DNA of 64,000 nucleotides from Burkholderia sp. OK233 (GCF_900230185.1 NZ_OCSR01000002.1:2976001-3040000); one strand, 5' to 3'; positions 1-8,608 are shown, counted from the first letter of the stretch. The notes: a model not told the origin generated them from the letters alone. Numbers and translations: made by a program.

Positions 1-404
1 AACCGTCGGCGGCGCCCACGCTCAGGCATTCGCCGTATTTGCCGGTGAGCATGTCGCAGCATGCGAAGAACTACTACGGGATGATGAAGGGCATCGACAA
101 CCTGAGCGTGCGCAGCACCGCATCGGGCAATCTGATCCGCTTCAACTATCGCGTGACGGATCCGGTGGCGGCGCATCTGCTCGGCGAGAAGACCGCGACC
201 GCCTATCTGTACGGGCAAACGAGCCACGCGGTGCTCGAGATTCCGGTGATGGACAAAGTCGGGCCGTTGCGCCAGACCGGTCCACTCGAAGCCGGGCAGG
301 AATACTGGATGGTGTTTTCCAACAAGGGCGGGCCGATCAAGGCCGGCGAGCGCGTCGACATTTTCATCGGCTCGCTTCATGTCGACGGACTGATAGTCGA
401 ATGA
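1..404 (+). CDS. Conserved protein of unknown function, 5' end cut by window
   Basis: The frame is open from the first base to the stop at 402-404, so the true start probably lies upstream. Internal TTG (39) and ATG (51) codons exist but neither has a convincing ribosome binding site. The visible 120 or so residues are beta-rich, without membrane segments or cysteines, and contain a phrase around EYWMVFSNKGG near the C-terminus. I do not recognise the family. It lies 42 bp upstream of two LolA-like genes and the cytochrome cluster, on the same strand, so it is probably part of the same envelope redox operon. Function unknown. Confidence 0.6.
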   Translation, partial: PSAAPTLRHSPYLPVSMSQHAKNYYGMMKGIDNLSVRSTASGNLIRFNYRVTDPVAAHLLGEKTATAYLYGQTSHAVLEIPVMDKVGPLRQTGPLEAGQEYWMVFSNKGGPIKAGERVDIFIGSLHVDGLIVE

Positions 405-446
405 TCGCGGCACGGCGATTTGCAACACAAATGGGGGAGGTGAAAC

Positions 447-1286
447 ATGTCCCGGTTTCTTTTGAAGGCGATTTCGGCGGCCTCCGTGGCCGGTGTTCTG
501 GCATCCGGCCCGGTCGCATACGCGGCCTCGGCCGCAGGAACGGCGCAAGCCGCGGCGGCGAGTCATCTTGGTGCGGCGCAGATCGTCGAGCGGAACGTCG
601 CGGCACGTGGTGGGCTTCAGGCGTGGCATGCGGTCAATACGATCACGATGTCAGGGCAGATCGATGCCGGTGGCAAGAAGAACACCAGGCTGCCGTTCAC
701 GATGACGATGAAGCGGCCGAACAAGAGCCGCTTCGAGATTCGTTTCAACGAGCAGACGGCGTTTCAGGTCTACGACGGCGCGCGGGGCTGGAAGGTCAGG
801 CCCTTCCTCGGACGCGACGAAGTCGAGCCGTATACGTCTGCGGAGGCCAAATCGGCCGCGGCGTCGGCTCAACTGGACGGGCCGCTGATCGATTATGCAA
901 GCAAGGGCTCGCGGGTCGATGCTCTGGGTATGGAATCGGTGGAAGGGCATCGCGCGTACGTCCTTAAGCTGACGACGAAAGACAATTCGTCACGCCGCAT
1001 CTGGATCGACGCAAGCAGTTTTCTCGAACTGAAGATCGATGGCGAACCACGCAAGCTCGACGGCCGGATGCACGACGTCGCCATCTTCTATCGCGATTAC
1101 AAGAAAGAAAATGGGCTCGTCATTCCGCACACGCTGGAGACCGCCGTCAGCGGCGTCAAGCCGACGCACAAGCTGACGATCGACCATGTTGTGGTGAATC
1201 CGCCGGCGGACGACACCTTGTTCGCGAAACCGCAACTGGCCATGGCCAAAGTGCCGAACCAGCAGCCGCTGGCGAATAGCCATTAG
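447..1286 (+). CDS. Exported LolA-like (outer-membrane lipoprotein sorting-like) protein
   Basis: A 279-residue protein with a clear Sec signal peptide (hydrophobic run about residues 8-26, Ala-rich cleavage region). The mature part starts with a helix (QIVERNVAARGG) followed by alternating beta strands, which resembles the LolA/LppX-like half-barrel fold that binds acyl chains in the periplasm. A strong Shine-Dalgarno (GGGAGG, about 434-439) supports the ATG at 447. It is followed after 25 bp by a clear paralogue and then by cytochrome genes, so a role in carrying a hydrophobic ligand or helping outer-membrane assembly of the redox proteins is possible. That role is inference; fold assignment is from pattern only. 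Confidence 0.7.
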   Translation: MSRFLLKAISAASVAGVLASGPVAYAASAAGTAQAAAASHLGAAQIVERNVAARGGLQAWHAVNTITMSGQIDAGGKKNTRLPFTMTMKRPNKSRFEIRFNEQTAFQVYDGARGWKVRPFLGRDEVEPYTSAEAKSAAASAQLDGPLIDYASKGSRVDALGMESVEGHRAYVLKLTTKDNSSRRIWIDASSFLELKIDGEPRKLDGRMHDVAIFYRDYKKENGLVIPHTLETAVSGVKPTHKLTIDHVVVNPPADDTLFAKPQLAMAKVPNQQPLANSH

Positions 1287-1311
1287 CCGCTATCGTGCGA
1301 GGTCCACTGCC

Positions 1312-2136
1312 ATGACACGAATCGCACTGTGGGTGCTCGTCGGCTGCCTGACGGCGGCGGTGTACGCGAGCGAGCAAATACCGGAGCACGATCTGAGCGC
1401 GGACCAGATCGTCGAGAAAAATATCGCCGCGAGGGGAGGGCTCGACGCATGGAGGAATATCCAGACGATGGTCTGGGTCGGGCACGTGGATAGTGCGAAT
1501 ACACCCGCGGAGGAAATGCCGTTTGCGCTCGCGCTGAAACGTCCGAACAAGACACGCTTCGAGGTCACCGTACTCAACCACCGGGCCGTCCGGGTATTCA
1601 ACGGCAAACAAGGCTGGAAGGTGAGCCCGAGCGCCACGGGCAGCGGCGAAGCGCGGCCGTACACCATGGACGAGCTGAGCTCCGCGCATGACGAGCAGGT
1701 CATCGACGGATTGCTGATCGACCATCAGGCGAAGGGTTTTGATGTCACGCTCGACGGTATCGACAAGGTCGACGGGCACGATGCATACCGCCTCGGCGTG
1801 AAGTTGCCTTCCGGTGTGACCCGTCATGTGTGGGTCGACGCGCAGAGCTTTCTTGACGTGAAGTACGACCGCGTGGCGCGGGGCCCTCACGGGCCGGTCA
1901 CAGTGGAAGTGAAGTACGGCGACTACAGGAGCGTCGGCGGTTTGCAGATACCGTTCACGATCGAAAGCGGCGCAGCGGCGGCCGGAAAGCGTGACAAGCT
2001 GACGATCGACAAGGTGACGCTCAATCCGCCGCTTGACGATGGGATGTTCACGAAACCGGGCTCGCAGGGCCGGCGCAACTCGGTGTCGGTGAATGCCGAT
2101 GCGCCGCCGCCCGCTCTGAGCCGGCCGAGCCCCTAG
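1312..2136 (+). CDS. Exported LolA-like protein, paralogue of the preceding gene
   Basis: A 274-residue exported protein with a signal peptide (about residues 1-19, ending near VYAS). It aligns along its length with the gene just upstream: shared blocks include QIVE(R/K)N(V/I)AARGGL, KRPNK(S/T)RFE, GWKV, PLIDYASKG against LLIDHQAKG, and KLTID near the end. The two genes are a tandem duplication that has diverged. The C-terminal 25 residues are Pro/Ala-rich and unlike the paralogue. The stop is 2 bp before the start of the cytochrome-fusion gene, so co-transcription and probably coupled translation are likely. LolA-like fold is inferred; ligand unknown. Confidence 0.7.
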   Translation: MTRIALWVLVGCLTAAVYASEQIPEHDLSADQIVEKNIAARGGLDAWRNIQTMVWVGHVDSANTPAEEMPFALALKRPNKTRFEVTVLNHRAVRVFNGKQGWKVSPSATGSGEARPYTMDELSSAHDEQVIDGLLIDHQAKGFDVTLDGIDKVDGHDAYRLGVKLPSGVTRHVWVDAQSFLDVKYDRVARGPHGPVTVEVKYGDYRSVGGLQIPFTIESGAAAAGKRDKLTIDKVTLNPPLDDGMFTKPGSQGRRNSVSVNADAPPPALSRPSP

Positions 2137-2138
2137 CC

Positions 2139-3833
2139 ATGGACTGCGCCCGGGTCAGCCGAGGAGCCAGCGCTCGGGTGCGCTGGCTCGCGGCGCTCGC
2201 GCTCGTTCAATGGGCATTGCTCGCCGCGTTGATTGCGCCCGTAGACAAGGCGAACGCTGCCCCCTCGACGCCGCCCGCAACGACAGCGAACACGGGGGAA
2301 GCGATTTTCCAGAAAGGCGTGCTGGGTTCGGGCGAACCGGTTGAAGCGATGCACGACGGTGGCGTGAACCTGCGAGGCGCCGCCGCGGCCTGCATGAATT
2401 GCCATCGGCGTAGCGGCCTTGGATCCAGAGAGGGGAATAACAACATCCCGCCGATCACTGACCGGTATCTGGTCCATCCTCGCGTAGAGAACCCTGAAGA
2501 GTTCGACCTCCCGTACATTCCCGGCATGCGCACCAATCGCGAGCCCTACACCGATGCGACGATCGCAAGAGCAATACGCGAGGGGCTCGATTCGGAGGGC
2601 AAACCGCTCAGCAATCTGATGCCGCAGTACGCGCTGAACGACACCGACATGGCAGCGCTGATCGGCTATCTGAAACGCCTCGATCGACGCAGACCAGCAG
2701 GTGTGACGGACACGGTGCTGCACTTCGCGACGATCATCACACCGGATGCGGACCCGGTGAAACGGCGTGGCATGCTCGATGTGCTCAAGCAGTACTTCGA
2801 TGACAAGAACGTGTTTCCGCTTGGCGCGACGCCGCCGCTGCGCGCGTCGCACAAGATGATGTTCATGGTCAATCGCCGCTGGGAGCTGCACGTGTGGGAG
2901 TTGAACGGACCGCCGTCGACGTGGCATGAACAGTTGCGGCGCTATCTGGCGGAGCAGCCGGTGTTTGCCGTGTTGTCAGGACTCGGGGGCAAGAACTGGG
3001 CGCCGGTTCACGAGTTCTGCGAGCAGGAGGCCGTACCGTGTCTCTTTCCCAACGTGGAAGTGCCGGTCGAAACCGATCAGGATTTCTATTCCGTATATTT
3101 CTCGAAGGGCGTGCTGCTCGAGGCGGCACTGCTCGCCAGGCGGATTCTCGATGAAGCCGGTGGCAAGCCCGCGCGAGCGATGACAAAGGTCTGGCAGGTC
3201 TATCGCACGGGCGACAGCGGTGAGCGGGGTGCAGAGGCGCTTGCCGCCGCATTGAAGGGTCATGGCATCGCGGTGTCGAGCCGCGCTCTTGTGCCAGGCG
3301 ACAGCATCGCGCGCGCGCTGCACGGAATGTCGCATGGCGACGTTCTGGTGCTATGGCTGCGGCCGCCCGACATCGCGGCGCTCGGGCGTTTGCCACCGCC
3401 GTCGGACAACGTGTTCATGTCGGGGCTGCTGGGTGGTCTCGACAGCACACCGTTGTCGGCGAGCTGGCGCGGCGTGACGCGCCTCGCGTATCCATTCGAC
3501 TTGCCGGACGGGCGGCGTGTCCGTGTCGATTATGCGTTCGGCTGGTTCTCAATTCGCAAAATTCCGATGGTCGCCCCGCAGGTCCAGGCGGACACCTATC
3601 TCGCCTGCGGTCTGCTTGCGGAGACGCTCAGCCATATGGTCGATGCGTTCGAGAGGGATTACCTGATCGAGCGCATTCAGGACATGCTTGAACGCCGCAT
3701 TCTGACCGGCTATTACCCGCGCCTGACGCTGGCGCCGGGGCAGCGCTTCGCGTCCAAAGGCGGTTATATCGTCCGCTTTGCCGAGCCGGATCGAGTGAGG
3801 GTCGTTGCCGATGGGGACTGGATGGTGCCGTGA
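2139..3833 (+). CDS. Cytochrome c fused to a periplasmic-binding-protein-like domain
   Basis: A 564-residue protein. Residues 1-41 form a long signal/anchor segment. A monohaem cytochrome c domain follows, with the haem motif CMNCH at residues 85-89 and a candidate distal Met in an NLMPQY phrase before about residue 170. The remaining 390 residues look like a type 1 periplasmic-binding fold (Rossmann-like alternation, no membrane segments), the fold used by LivK-like receptors. The combination suggests a periplasmic electron carrier with a ligand-binding or partner-binding lobe. An in-frame GTG at 2178 is an alternative start that would give a shorter signal peptide. It is 2 bp downstream of the LolA-like pair and about 300 bp upstream of the Cyc2-like gene. 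Substrate unknown. Confidence 0.75.
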   Translation: MDCARVSRGASARVRWLAALALVQWALLAALIAPVDKANAAPSTPPATTANTGEAIFQKGVLGSGEPVEAMHDGGVNLRGAAAACMNCHRRSGLGSREGNNNIPPITDRYLVHPRVENPEEFDLPYIPGMRTNREPYTDATIARAIREGLDSEGKPLSNLMPQYALNDTDMAALIGYLKRLDRRRPAGVTDTVLHFATIITPDADPVKRRGMLDVLKQYFDDKNVFPLGATPPLRASHKMMFMVNRRWELHVWELNGPPSTWHEQLRRYLAEQPVFAVLSGLGGKNWAPVHEFCEQEAVPCLFPNVEVPVETDQDFYSVYFSKGVLLEAALLARRILDEAGGKPARAMTKVWQVYRTGDSGERGAEALAAALKGHGIAVSSRALVPGDSIARALHGMSHGDVLVLWLRPPDIAALGRLPPPSDNVFMSGLLGGLDSTPLSASWRGVTRLAYPFDLPDGRRVRVDYAFGWFSIRKIPMVAPQVQADTYLACGLLAETLSHMVDAFERDYLIERIQDMLERRILTGYYPRLTLAPGQRFASKGGYIVRFAEPDRVRVVADGDWMVP

Positions 3834-4130
3834 CGATGTCGTGAGACGAGGCGTGAACCGCCGCGCAAGAACTCACGAAACGTTGTCGCCTGCGCGGTCG
3901 AGCGTCTCCCCTACCGCAAGAATAGGACGTTGACCCATGTCGTTTCTCGTCGCCCGTTTGCACAATAAAAACGTGGCGAAGGGCACAAATGCCTCATCGG
4001 GATGGGTCACTGTAGTCGCAAGACCTTTCTATCATTTCGCCTGTTGCCGTCAGGCGCAACACAGGAATGCAGTCACTGACTTTTGCCGCCGTTGGTAGAG
4101 GTGTGAAACACGGCGCAGGGAGAGATAGCC
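3834..4130 (+). promoter_or_regulatory. Intergenic region before the Cyc2-like gene
   Basis: About 300 bp without a gene. It contains a CCCTAC word at 3909-3914 and, at 3925-3938, a 14-bp sequence GGACGTTGACCCAT. The latter resembles the upstream half of an element found before the DUF1269-like gene and before gspG. The Shine-Dalgarno of the next gene (AGGGAGAG) is at the right edge. Likely promoter region for the cytochrome pair; not proven. Confidence 0.35.
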
Positions 4131-5516
4131 ATGACAAAGACCATTGTCAGTATTCCTGCATTTTATCAACTGCTTCGTGGTGGTTGGCTGGCAGCCTTCG
4201 TGGCGCTTTGTCTGTTCCAGGCGTCTACCGCACACGCTCTGCCTATATTCGCACGTCAAACAGGACAAAGCTGCGTGGCGTGCCACGCCGGCGGTCAGTT
4301 TCCCGAGCTCACGCCGTATGGGCGCATGTTCAAGCTGAACGGCTATACGCTCGGCGAACGCACCATTCCGCTCGCTGTGATGGGAACAGTCGATGCGACC
4401 AAGACCAGGCACAACAACGACGCTAACGGGAATCCCATCTCGCCCAAAGACGGCAATCTGACATGGGATGCGACCAGTATTTTCCTCGCCGGGAAGATCA
4501 CCGACAAGATCGGCGGGTTCGCTCAATATACCTACACGAACTACGATCACCAGAATGGCGACGGCAGGTGGATCGGTAAATGGGCATCGGACAACACCGA
4601 TATCCGTTACGTGGAACGGATCATCGGCGAAGCGAGCGACTTCATACTGGGCGTAACGTTGCACAACAATCCGACTGTACAGGATGTCTTTAACACCGCG
4701 CCGGCATGGAGCTACCCCTACCTCTCTTCGTCGACGAGCGCGGTTGGGTCTCCGCTGTTCACGCCTCTCATCGAGGGGGCATTGGCGCAGCAGGTCGTCG
4801 GCATTGGCGGCTACCTGTACTGGAATAAAATGGTATATGCAGAACTGACCGCGTACAGCACCGCCGACGGAATCTGGTCGTTTCTGAGCCATGGCAGCAA
4901 GGCCGGAGACCTGGCCCACCCGCAGACCTATCTGAAAGGCTACAACCCGTATTGGCGGCTTGCGCTGACCCGCGAATGGGGCCCACACAACATCATGGTG
5001 GGGACGTTCGGCTTGCTTGCCGATGTCTATCCCAACGATCCAAACGCTTTCCCGATCTTCACGCAGGGTGTGACCCGCTATCGCGATATCGGTGTGGACG
5101 CGCAGTATCAATACCTGCTGGATCCACATACGATTACCGCGCAGGCACGCTACACTCATGAGAATATCAGTGATCCGAACAATTTCGTTTTAGGCGACAG
5201 CCAGTCGGCCAATCTCAAATCAATGCTGCTGAAAGTGTCGTACATCTATCAGGCCAAGTACGGCGTGAGTCTCGCTTTCTTCAATGTGACGGGCAGCACC
5301 GACAGCGTGGCTTACGCCAGCAGCGCGAACTTTTCGCCTGCCACGCAGGGATGGATACCCGAGATCTTCTGGATTCCGGTGCAGAACATTCGGGTCGGCC
5401 TGCAATACACGCATTTCACTAAATACCTTGGATCCCGATCCAATTACGACGGCACCGGGCGAAACGCATCAGACAACGACACGCTGTTCGTCTATTTATG
5501 GGCCGCGTATTGGTGA
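4131..5516 (+). CDS. Cyc2-like fused outer-membrane cytochrome-porin
   Basis: A 461-residue protein with a signal peptide (hydrophobic about 19-35, cleavage near THA). The mature N-terminus carries FARQTGQSCVACH (haem motif C48-x-x-C51-H52) followed by FPELTPYGRMFKLNGYT. The remaining 390 residues are rich in aromatic, alternating beta-strand patterns and end in an aromatic residue (WAAYW), as outer-membrane barrels do. This layout, one N-terminal haem plus a barrel in about 460 residues, is that of Cyc2, the outer-membrane cytochrome of iron oxidisers, and of related Burkholderiales proteins. It probably moves electrons across the outer membrane. Iron as substrate is only one possibility. 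A good ribosome site (AGGGAGAG) precedes the ATG. The next gene is a diheme c4-type cytochrome. Confidence 0.75.
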   Translation: MTKTIVSIPAFYQLLRGGWLAAFVALCLFQASTAHALPIFARQTGQSCVACHAGGQFPELTPYGRMFKLNGYTLGERTIPLAVMGTVDATKTRHNNDANGNPISPKDGNLTWDATSIFLAGKITDKIGGFAQYTYTNYDHQNGDGRWIGKWASDNTDIRYVERIIGEASDFILGVTLHNNPTVQDVFNTAPAWSYPYLSSSTSAVGSPLFTPLIEGALAQQVVGIGGYLYWNKMVYAELTAYSTADGIWSFLSHGSKAGDLAHPQTYLKGYNPYWRLALTREWGPHNIMVGTFGLLADVYPNDPNAFPIFTQGVTRYRDIGVDAQYQYLLDPHTITAQARYTHENISDPNNFVLGDSQSANLKSMLLKVSYIYQAKYGVSLAFFNVTGSTDSVAYASSANFSPATQGWIPEIFWIPVQNIRVGLQYTHFTKYLGSRSNYDGTGRNASDNDTLFVYLWAAYW

Positions 5517-5691
5517 CATCGATGCCGGCGTTTCCCACGCAAGTTAGTCGTACTTGCCCCTGGAATAAAAGGAAGGTGCCTTGCGTTTTTGCAGTATCGG
5601 CGGAAGCGAGGGCGTTGAAATACGTACTCATCGCGCTGCGCTTTGTCGCGCAGCCTTTAAGGGCGGTAAGCGCAGTTTGGAGGTTTGTGAC

Positions 5692-6366
5692 ATGAAAACG
5701 TTGGCGCAAATCATCTCCCTTGGGATGTTGCTCGCAGGGTCGGGCTGTCACGACATGGATCGGTCAAGGGCCGTCGATAACCCGGCTGTCGCCGGAAAGA
5801 CCATTGCTCTGCAGGTCTGCTCGAACTGTCATGGTGTGAAGGGCGTTTCGGTATCGCCGGTCTTTCCCAAGCTGGCGGGGCAACGACGGGAATACCTTGT
5901 CGATCAATTGACGGACTTCAAGGTGCATGCCCGATCGGACCCGAACGCCCAAAGGTTTATGTGGGGCTTTACGCACCTGAGCGAGGCGCAAATCGACGAA
6001 CTCGCAGCGTATTTTTCCAGTCAGCAGCCGGTTCTGGGTGAACCCGGCGATCAATCGCTCATTGGCGAAGGGAAAACGATTTATGCGTCCGGGTTGCCGG
6101 ACAAGGGCGTCGCGGCATGCATTTCGTGTCACGGCCAGCATGGCGAGGGAATGAATCAGTTTCCGCGGCTCGCCGGTCAACACGCGGACTACATCATCAA
6201 GCAGCTATTGGTTTTCCAGAGCCACGTCGATCAAAGACCTCGCGGTGAGATCATGAAGGCGGTCTGCGGCAATATGTCGGAGCAGGATATGCGCGCCGTA
6301 GCGGCCTTCGTGGAAGCGTTTCCTCCAGAGATCGAGGCAGCGGCCAACCCGCCGGCCGAGCAATGA
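5692..6366 (+). CDS. Diheme cytochrome c, c4/Cyc1-like
   Basis: A 224-residue exported protein with two tandem cytochrome c domains: haem motifs CSNCH at 43-47 and CISCH at 143-147. Each is followed by the FPKLAGQ/FPRLAGQ phrase typical of cytochrome c4 halves. The start is set at ATG 5692 because GGAGG (5679-5683) precedes it and a signal sequence begins there; the longer open frame from 5581 adds an unlikely N-terminus. A cysteine at residue 19 follows LAGSG and could be a weak lipobox. As a periplasmic two-haem carrier it is the natural partner for the Cyc2-like protein just upstream, matching the cyc2-cyc1 order in Acidithiobacillus. Confidence 0.85.
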   Translation: MKTLAQIISLGMLLAGSGCHDMDRSRAVDNPAVAGKTIALQVCSNCHGVKGVSVSPVFPKLAGQRREYLVDQLTDFKVHARSDPNAQRFMWGFTHLSEAQIDELAAYFSSQQPVLGEPGDQSLIGEGKTIYASGLPDKGVAACISCHGQHGEGMNQFPRLAGQHADYIIKQLLVFQSHVDQRPRGEIMKAVCGNMSEQDMRAVAAFVEAFPPEIEAAANPPAEQ

Positions 6367-6685
6367 GCAAGTTGCCTTACGTGTCGCTGCGCCGGTGGAC
6401 GTGGCGATTCAGAGTCCAGGCCGTCCGTCTGGTCTGTGCAGCGCGGATGCACCGTTGCACGGCAGCGGCACCTGCAAGAACGCCTGCGTCATTGTTGAGG
6501 TCGCCTCGGCTGGGGGCATCAGTAGCGATGTGGCGAACAGTTTGCGCTCCGTCCCCCCCGGCGGGCGCTCTTTTTACAATCTGCAGTGCAAACTTACGGA
6601 GCGAATCGGGAGGCGGGTGCTCATGGCAGCAATGGTTCTCCCGGTCAGGTCCGACAGTCTGTCGACGCGATCTGCGGAGAGGACC
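6367..6685. other. 319-bp region between diheme cytochrome and ccsA-like gene
   Basis: An open frame in phase with the next gene runs through most of this stretch, but its translation looks neither like ResB nor like any membrane protein and it lacks a good start. I treat it as non-coding leader. The Shine-Dalgarno GGAGAGG at about 6676-6682 belongs to the downstream gene. No hairpin terminator with a T-run is obvious, so read-through from the cytochrome operon is possible. Confidence 0.4.
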
Positions 6686-7909
6686 ATGAACCTGACCCGA
6701 TCGTCTCTTGATGCCGGTGCGCCGGACCCGGCGCCCGTGCTTAAGTGGGACGTCTCAAAGACCGCGGCTCAAACGGTGGATCTGCTCGACGAACGGCCCT
6801 TCCTCAAGCGCCTCGGTATCGTCGACTGGCTGTTCGCCGTCGTGATGGTCGCGGGCGCGGGGTTTGCGCTGTCGCGCTACCACCCGTTCATGAATTACTA
6901 CGACAAACTGGTGCTGTGCCTGGCGGTGCCGGTGTTCGTCGTACTCGGCTGGCGCTGGAAGCCGGTGCGTCCGCTGATGGTGGGCATCGCCGCGCTGTCG
7001 CTGCTGGCGATCCAGATCTATCACGGCGATCTGACGCGCGCGGATAACGCGTTCTTCCTCAAATATTTCCTGTCGAGCCAGTCCGCGATTCTGTGGATGA
7101 GCGCGCTCTTCGTCTTCGCCACCGTCTTCTACTGGATCGGCCTGCTGTCGCGTTCACCGACCGGCGCCGCGATCGGTTCGAAAATGACGTGGGCCGCGGT
7201 AGTGATGGGCTTCGTCGGTCTGATGGTGCGCTGGTACGAGTCGTACCTGATCGGCGCGGACGTCGGTCATATTCCAATCTCGAACCTGTACGAAGTGTTC
7301 GTCCTGTTCAGCCTGATCACAGCGCTGTTCTATCTGTACTACGAGCAGCACTACAACACGCGTGCGCTCGGCGCATTCGTGCTGCTGGTGATCGGCGCGG
7401 CGGTCGGCTTCCTGATGTGGTACTCGGTCGCGCGTGACGCCCAGCAGATCCAGCCGCTCGTGCCGGCGCTGCAGAGCTGGTGGATGAAGATCCACGTGCC
7501 GGCCAACTTTATCGGTTACGGCAGCTTCGCGCTGTCGGCCATGGTTGGCGTTGCGTATCTGGCGAAAGAGCGCGGTGTGCTGGCAGACCGTCTGCCGCCG
7601 CTCGATGTGCTCGACGACCTGATGTACAAGTCGATCGCCGTCGGCTTCGCGTTCTTCACGATCGCGACGATTCTCGGCGCGCTGTGGGCCGCGGAAGCAT
7701 GGGGCGGTTACTGGAGCTGGGACCCGAAGGAAACGTGGGCGCTGATCGTGTGGCTGAACTACGCGGCCTGGCTGCATATGCGCCTGATGAAGGGCCTGCG
7801 CGGCGCGGTGGCGGCATGGTGGGCGCTGACCGGCCTGCTGGTGACGACCTTCGCGTTCCTCGGCGTCAACATGTTCCTGTCGGGCCTGCATAGCTACGGC
7901 AAGCTATAG
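6686..7909 (+). CDS. ccsA: Cytochrome c biogenesis protein, CcsA/ResC family
   Basis: A 407-residue polytopic membrane protein of the haem-handling family used in system II cytochrome c maturation. It has at least eight hydrophobic segments and the tryptophan-rich WWD signature around WGGYWSWDPKETWALIVW near residue 340. ATG 6686 was chosen because GGAGAGG lies just before it. In Burkholderia the usual partner gene resB/ccs1 sits directly upstream; here it is absent and a diheme cytochrome gene precedes instead. The protein may therefore work with a ResB encoded elsewhere, or be a dedicated extra copy for this cytochrome cluster. Confidence 0.88.
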   Translation: MNLTRSSLDAGAPDPAPVLKWDVSKTAAQTVDLLDERPFLKRLGIVDWLFAVVMVAGAGFALSRYHPFMNYYDKLVLCLAVPVFVVLGWRWKPVRPLMVGIAALSLLAIQIYHGDLTRADNAFFLKYFLSSQSAILWMSALFVFATVFYWIGLLSRSPTGAAIGSKMTWAAVVMGFVGLMVRWYESYLIGADVGHIPISNLYEVFVLFSLITALFYLYYEQHYNTRALGAFVLLVIGAAVGFLMWYSVARDAQQIQPLVPALQSWWMKIHVPANFIGYGSFALSAMVGVAYLAKERGVLADRLPPLDVLDDLMYKSIAVGFAFFTIATILGALWAAEAWGGYWSWDPKETWALIVWLNYAAWLHMRLMKGLRGAVAAWWALTGLLVTTFAFLGVNMFLSGLHSYGKL

Positions 7910-7985
7910 AGGAATGCCGGAACGGCCGCACCCTTCGCCCGAAGCTCCGACTTGGCGGAGCATGGTTCGACGGGCGACACACTGC

Positions 7986-8022
7986 GGGTCTCTACCCATT
8001 CCGTTCGGCGAGCATTCCTACT
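7986..8022 (+). promoter_or_regulatory. Bipartite promoter-like element, copy 1
   Basis: GGGTCTCTACCCAT at 7986-7999 (itself an inverted repeat GGGT-N4-ACCC) is followed after 17 bp by CCTACT at 8017-8022. The same two boxes with identical spacing occur at 13483-13519 upstream of gspG. The ACCCAT-17-CCTACT geometry equals that of a -35/-10 pair, and TACCCAT also fits the TACYYMT heptamer known for NarL. It lies about 77 bp before the DUF1269-like gene. Confidence 0.45.
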
Positions 8023-8098
8023 TTTTCGCGTTGCCAATCCGCGCAAGAATGAAGTCAGGGGTCCGGGTAGACCCCGATCTACGGTCAGCGAGGTCGCC

Positions 8099-8608
8099 AT
8101 GAGACGCATATACTTTTTGCTGCCGAGCACGCAATGTGCACGGATGATTGTTGACGAGCTTCTGGTGAGGCGAGTCGACTGGCGGCATATCCACGTGATT
8201 GCCAACCATAGTGTACGGCTCGACGATTTGCCGGCGGCCACGCTTGCGCAGAGCAGCGACTTGCTTCACGCACTGACGCGAGGTACGGCGGCGGGTTGCG
8301 CGACCGGCATGTTGACGGGCCTGGTTGCATTGGCTTATCCGCCGGCGGGCCTGACCATTGCGGGCGGCGTTGTCGTTGCGCTCACGCTCGCGGGCGCCGG
8401 GTTTGGCGCATGGACGGCGACGATGATCGGTGTCGATGTACCGAATACGCGGCTGAAACGTTTCGAAGACGCGATCGAGCGGGGTGAGCTGCTGATGATG
8501 ATCGACGTCCCAAAGGACCGCGTCGAGGAAATCGAAGAGATGATCAAGCTTCATCACGCGGAGGCCGAGATTCGGGGAACGGAGCCGACCATTCCGGCAT
8601 TTCCGTAA
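8099..8608 (+). CDS. DUF1269-like small membrane protein
   Basis: A 169-residue protein: an N-terminal cytosolic alpha/beta segment beginning RRIYFLLPS, then two closely spaced glycine-rich hydrophobic helices (about residues 65-110), then an acidic helical C-terminus (EEIEEMIKLHHAEAE). This layout matches proteins annotated DUF1269, a family of unknown function. ATG 8099 is favoured over upstream in-frame starts because a GCGAGG-like ribosome site precedes it and the conserved part begins there. It is preceded by the bipartite element shared with the secretion operon, so it is probably co-regulated with that operon. Confidence 0.65.
   Translation: MRRIYFLLPSTQCARMIVDELLVRRVDWRHIHVIANHSVRLDDLPAATLAQSSDLLHALTRGTAAGCATGMLTGLVALAYPPAGLTIAGGVVVALTLAGAGFGAWTATMIGVDVPNTRLKRFEDAIERGELLMMIDVPKDRVEEIEEMIKLHHAEAEIRGTEPTIPAFP

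Noticed and set aside
4050..5159. Long minus-strand open frame opposite the Cyc2-like gene
   Set aside because: It is a shadow of the plus-strand cytochrome gene, lacks a ribosome site, and its product is Arg/Val-rich without a recognisable domain.
6395..6685. N-terminal extension of the CcsA-like protein, possible ResB remnant
   Set aside because: The translated extension has no hydrophobic segments or ResB motifs and the ribosome site sits just before 6686.
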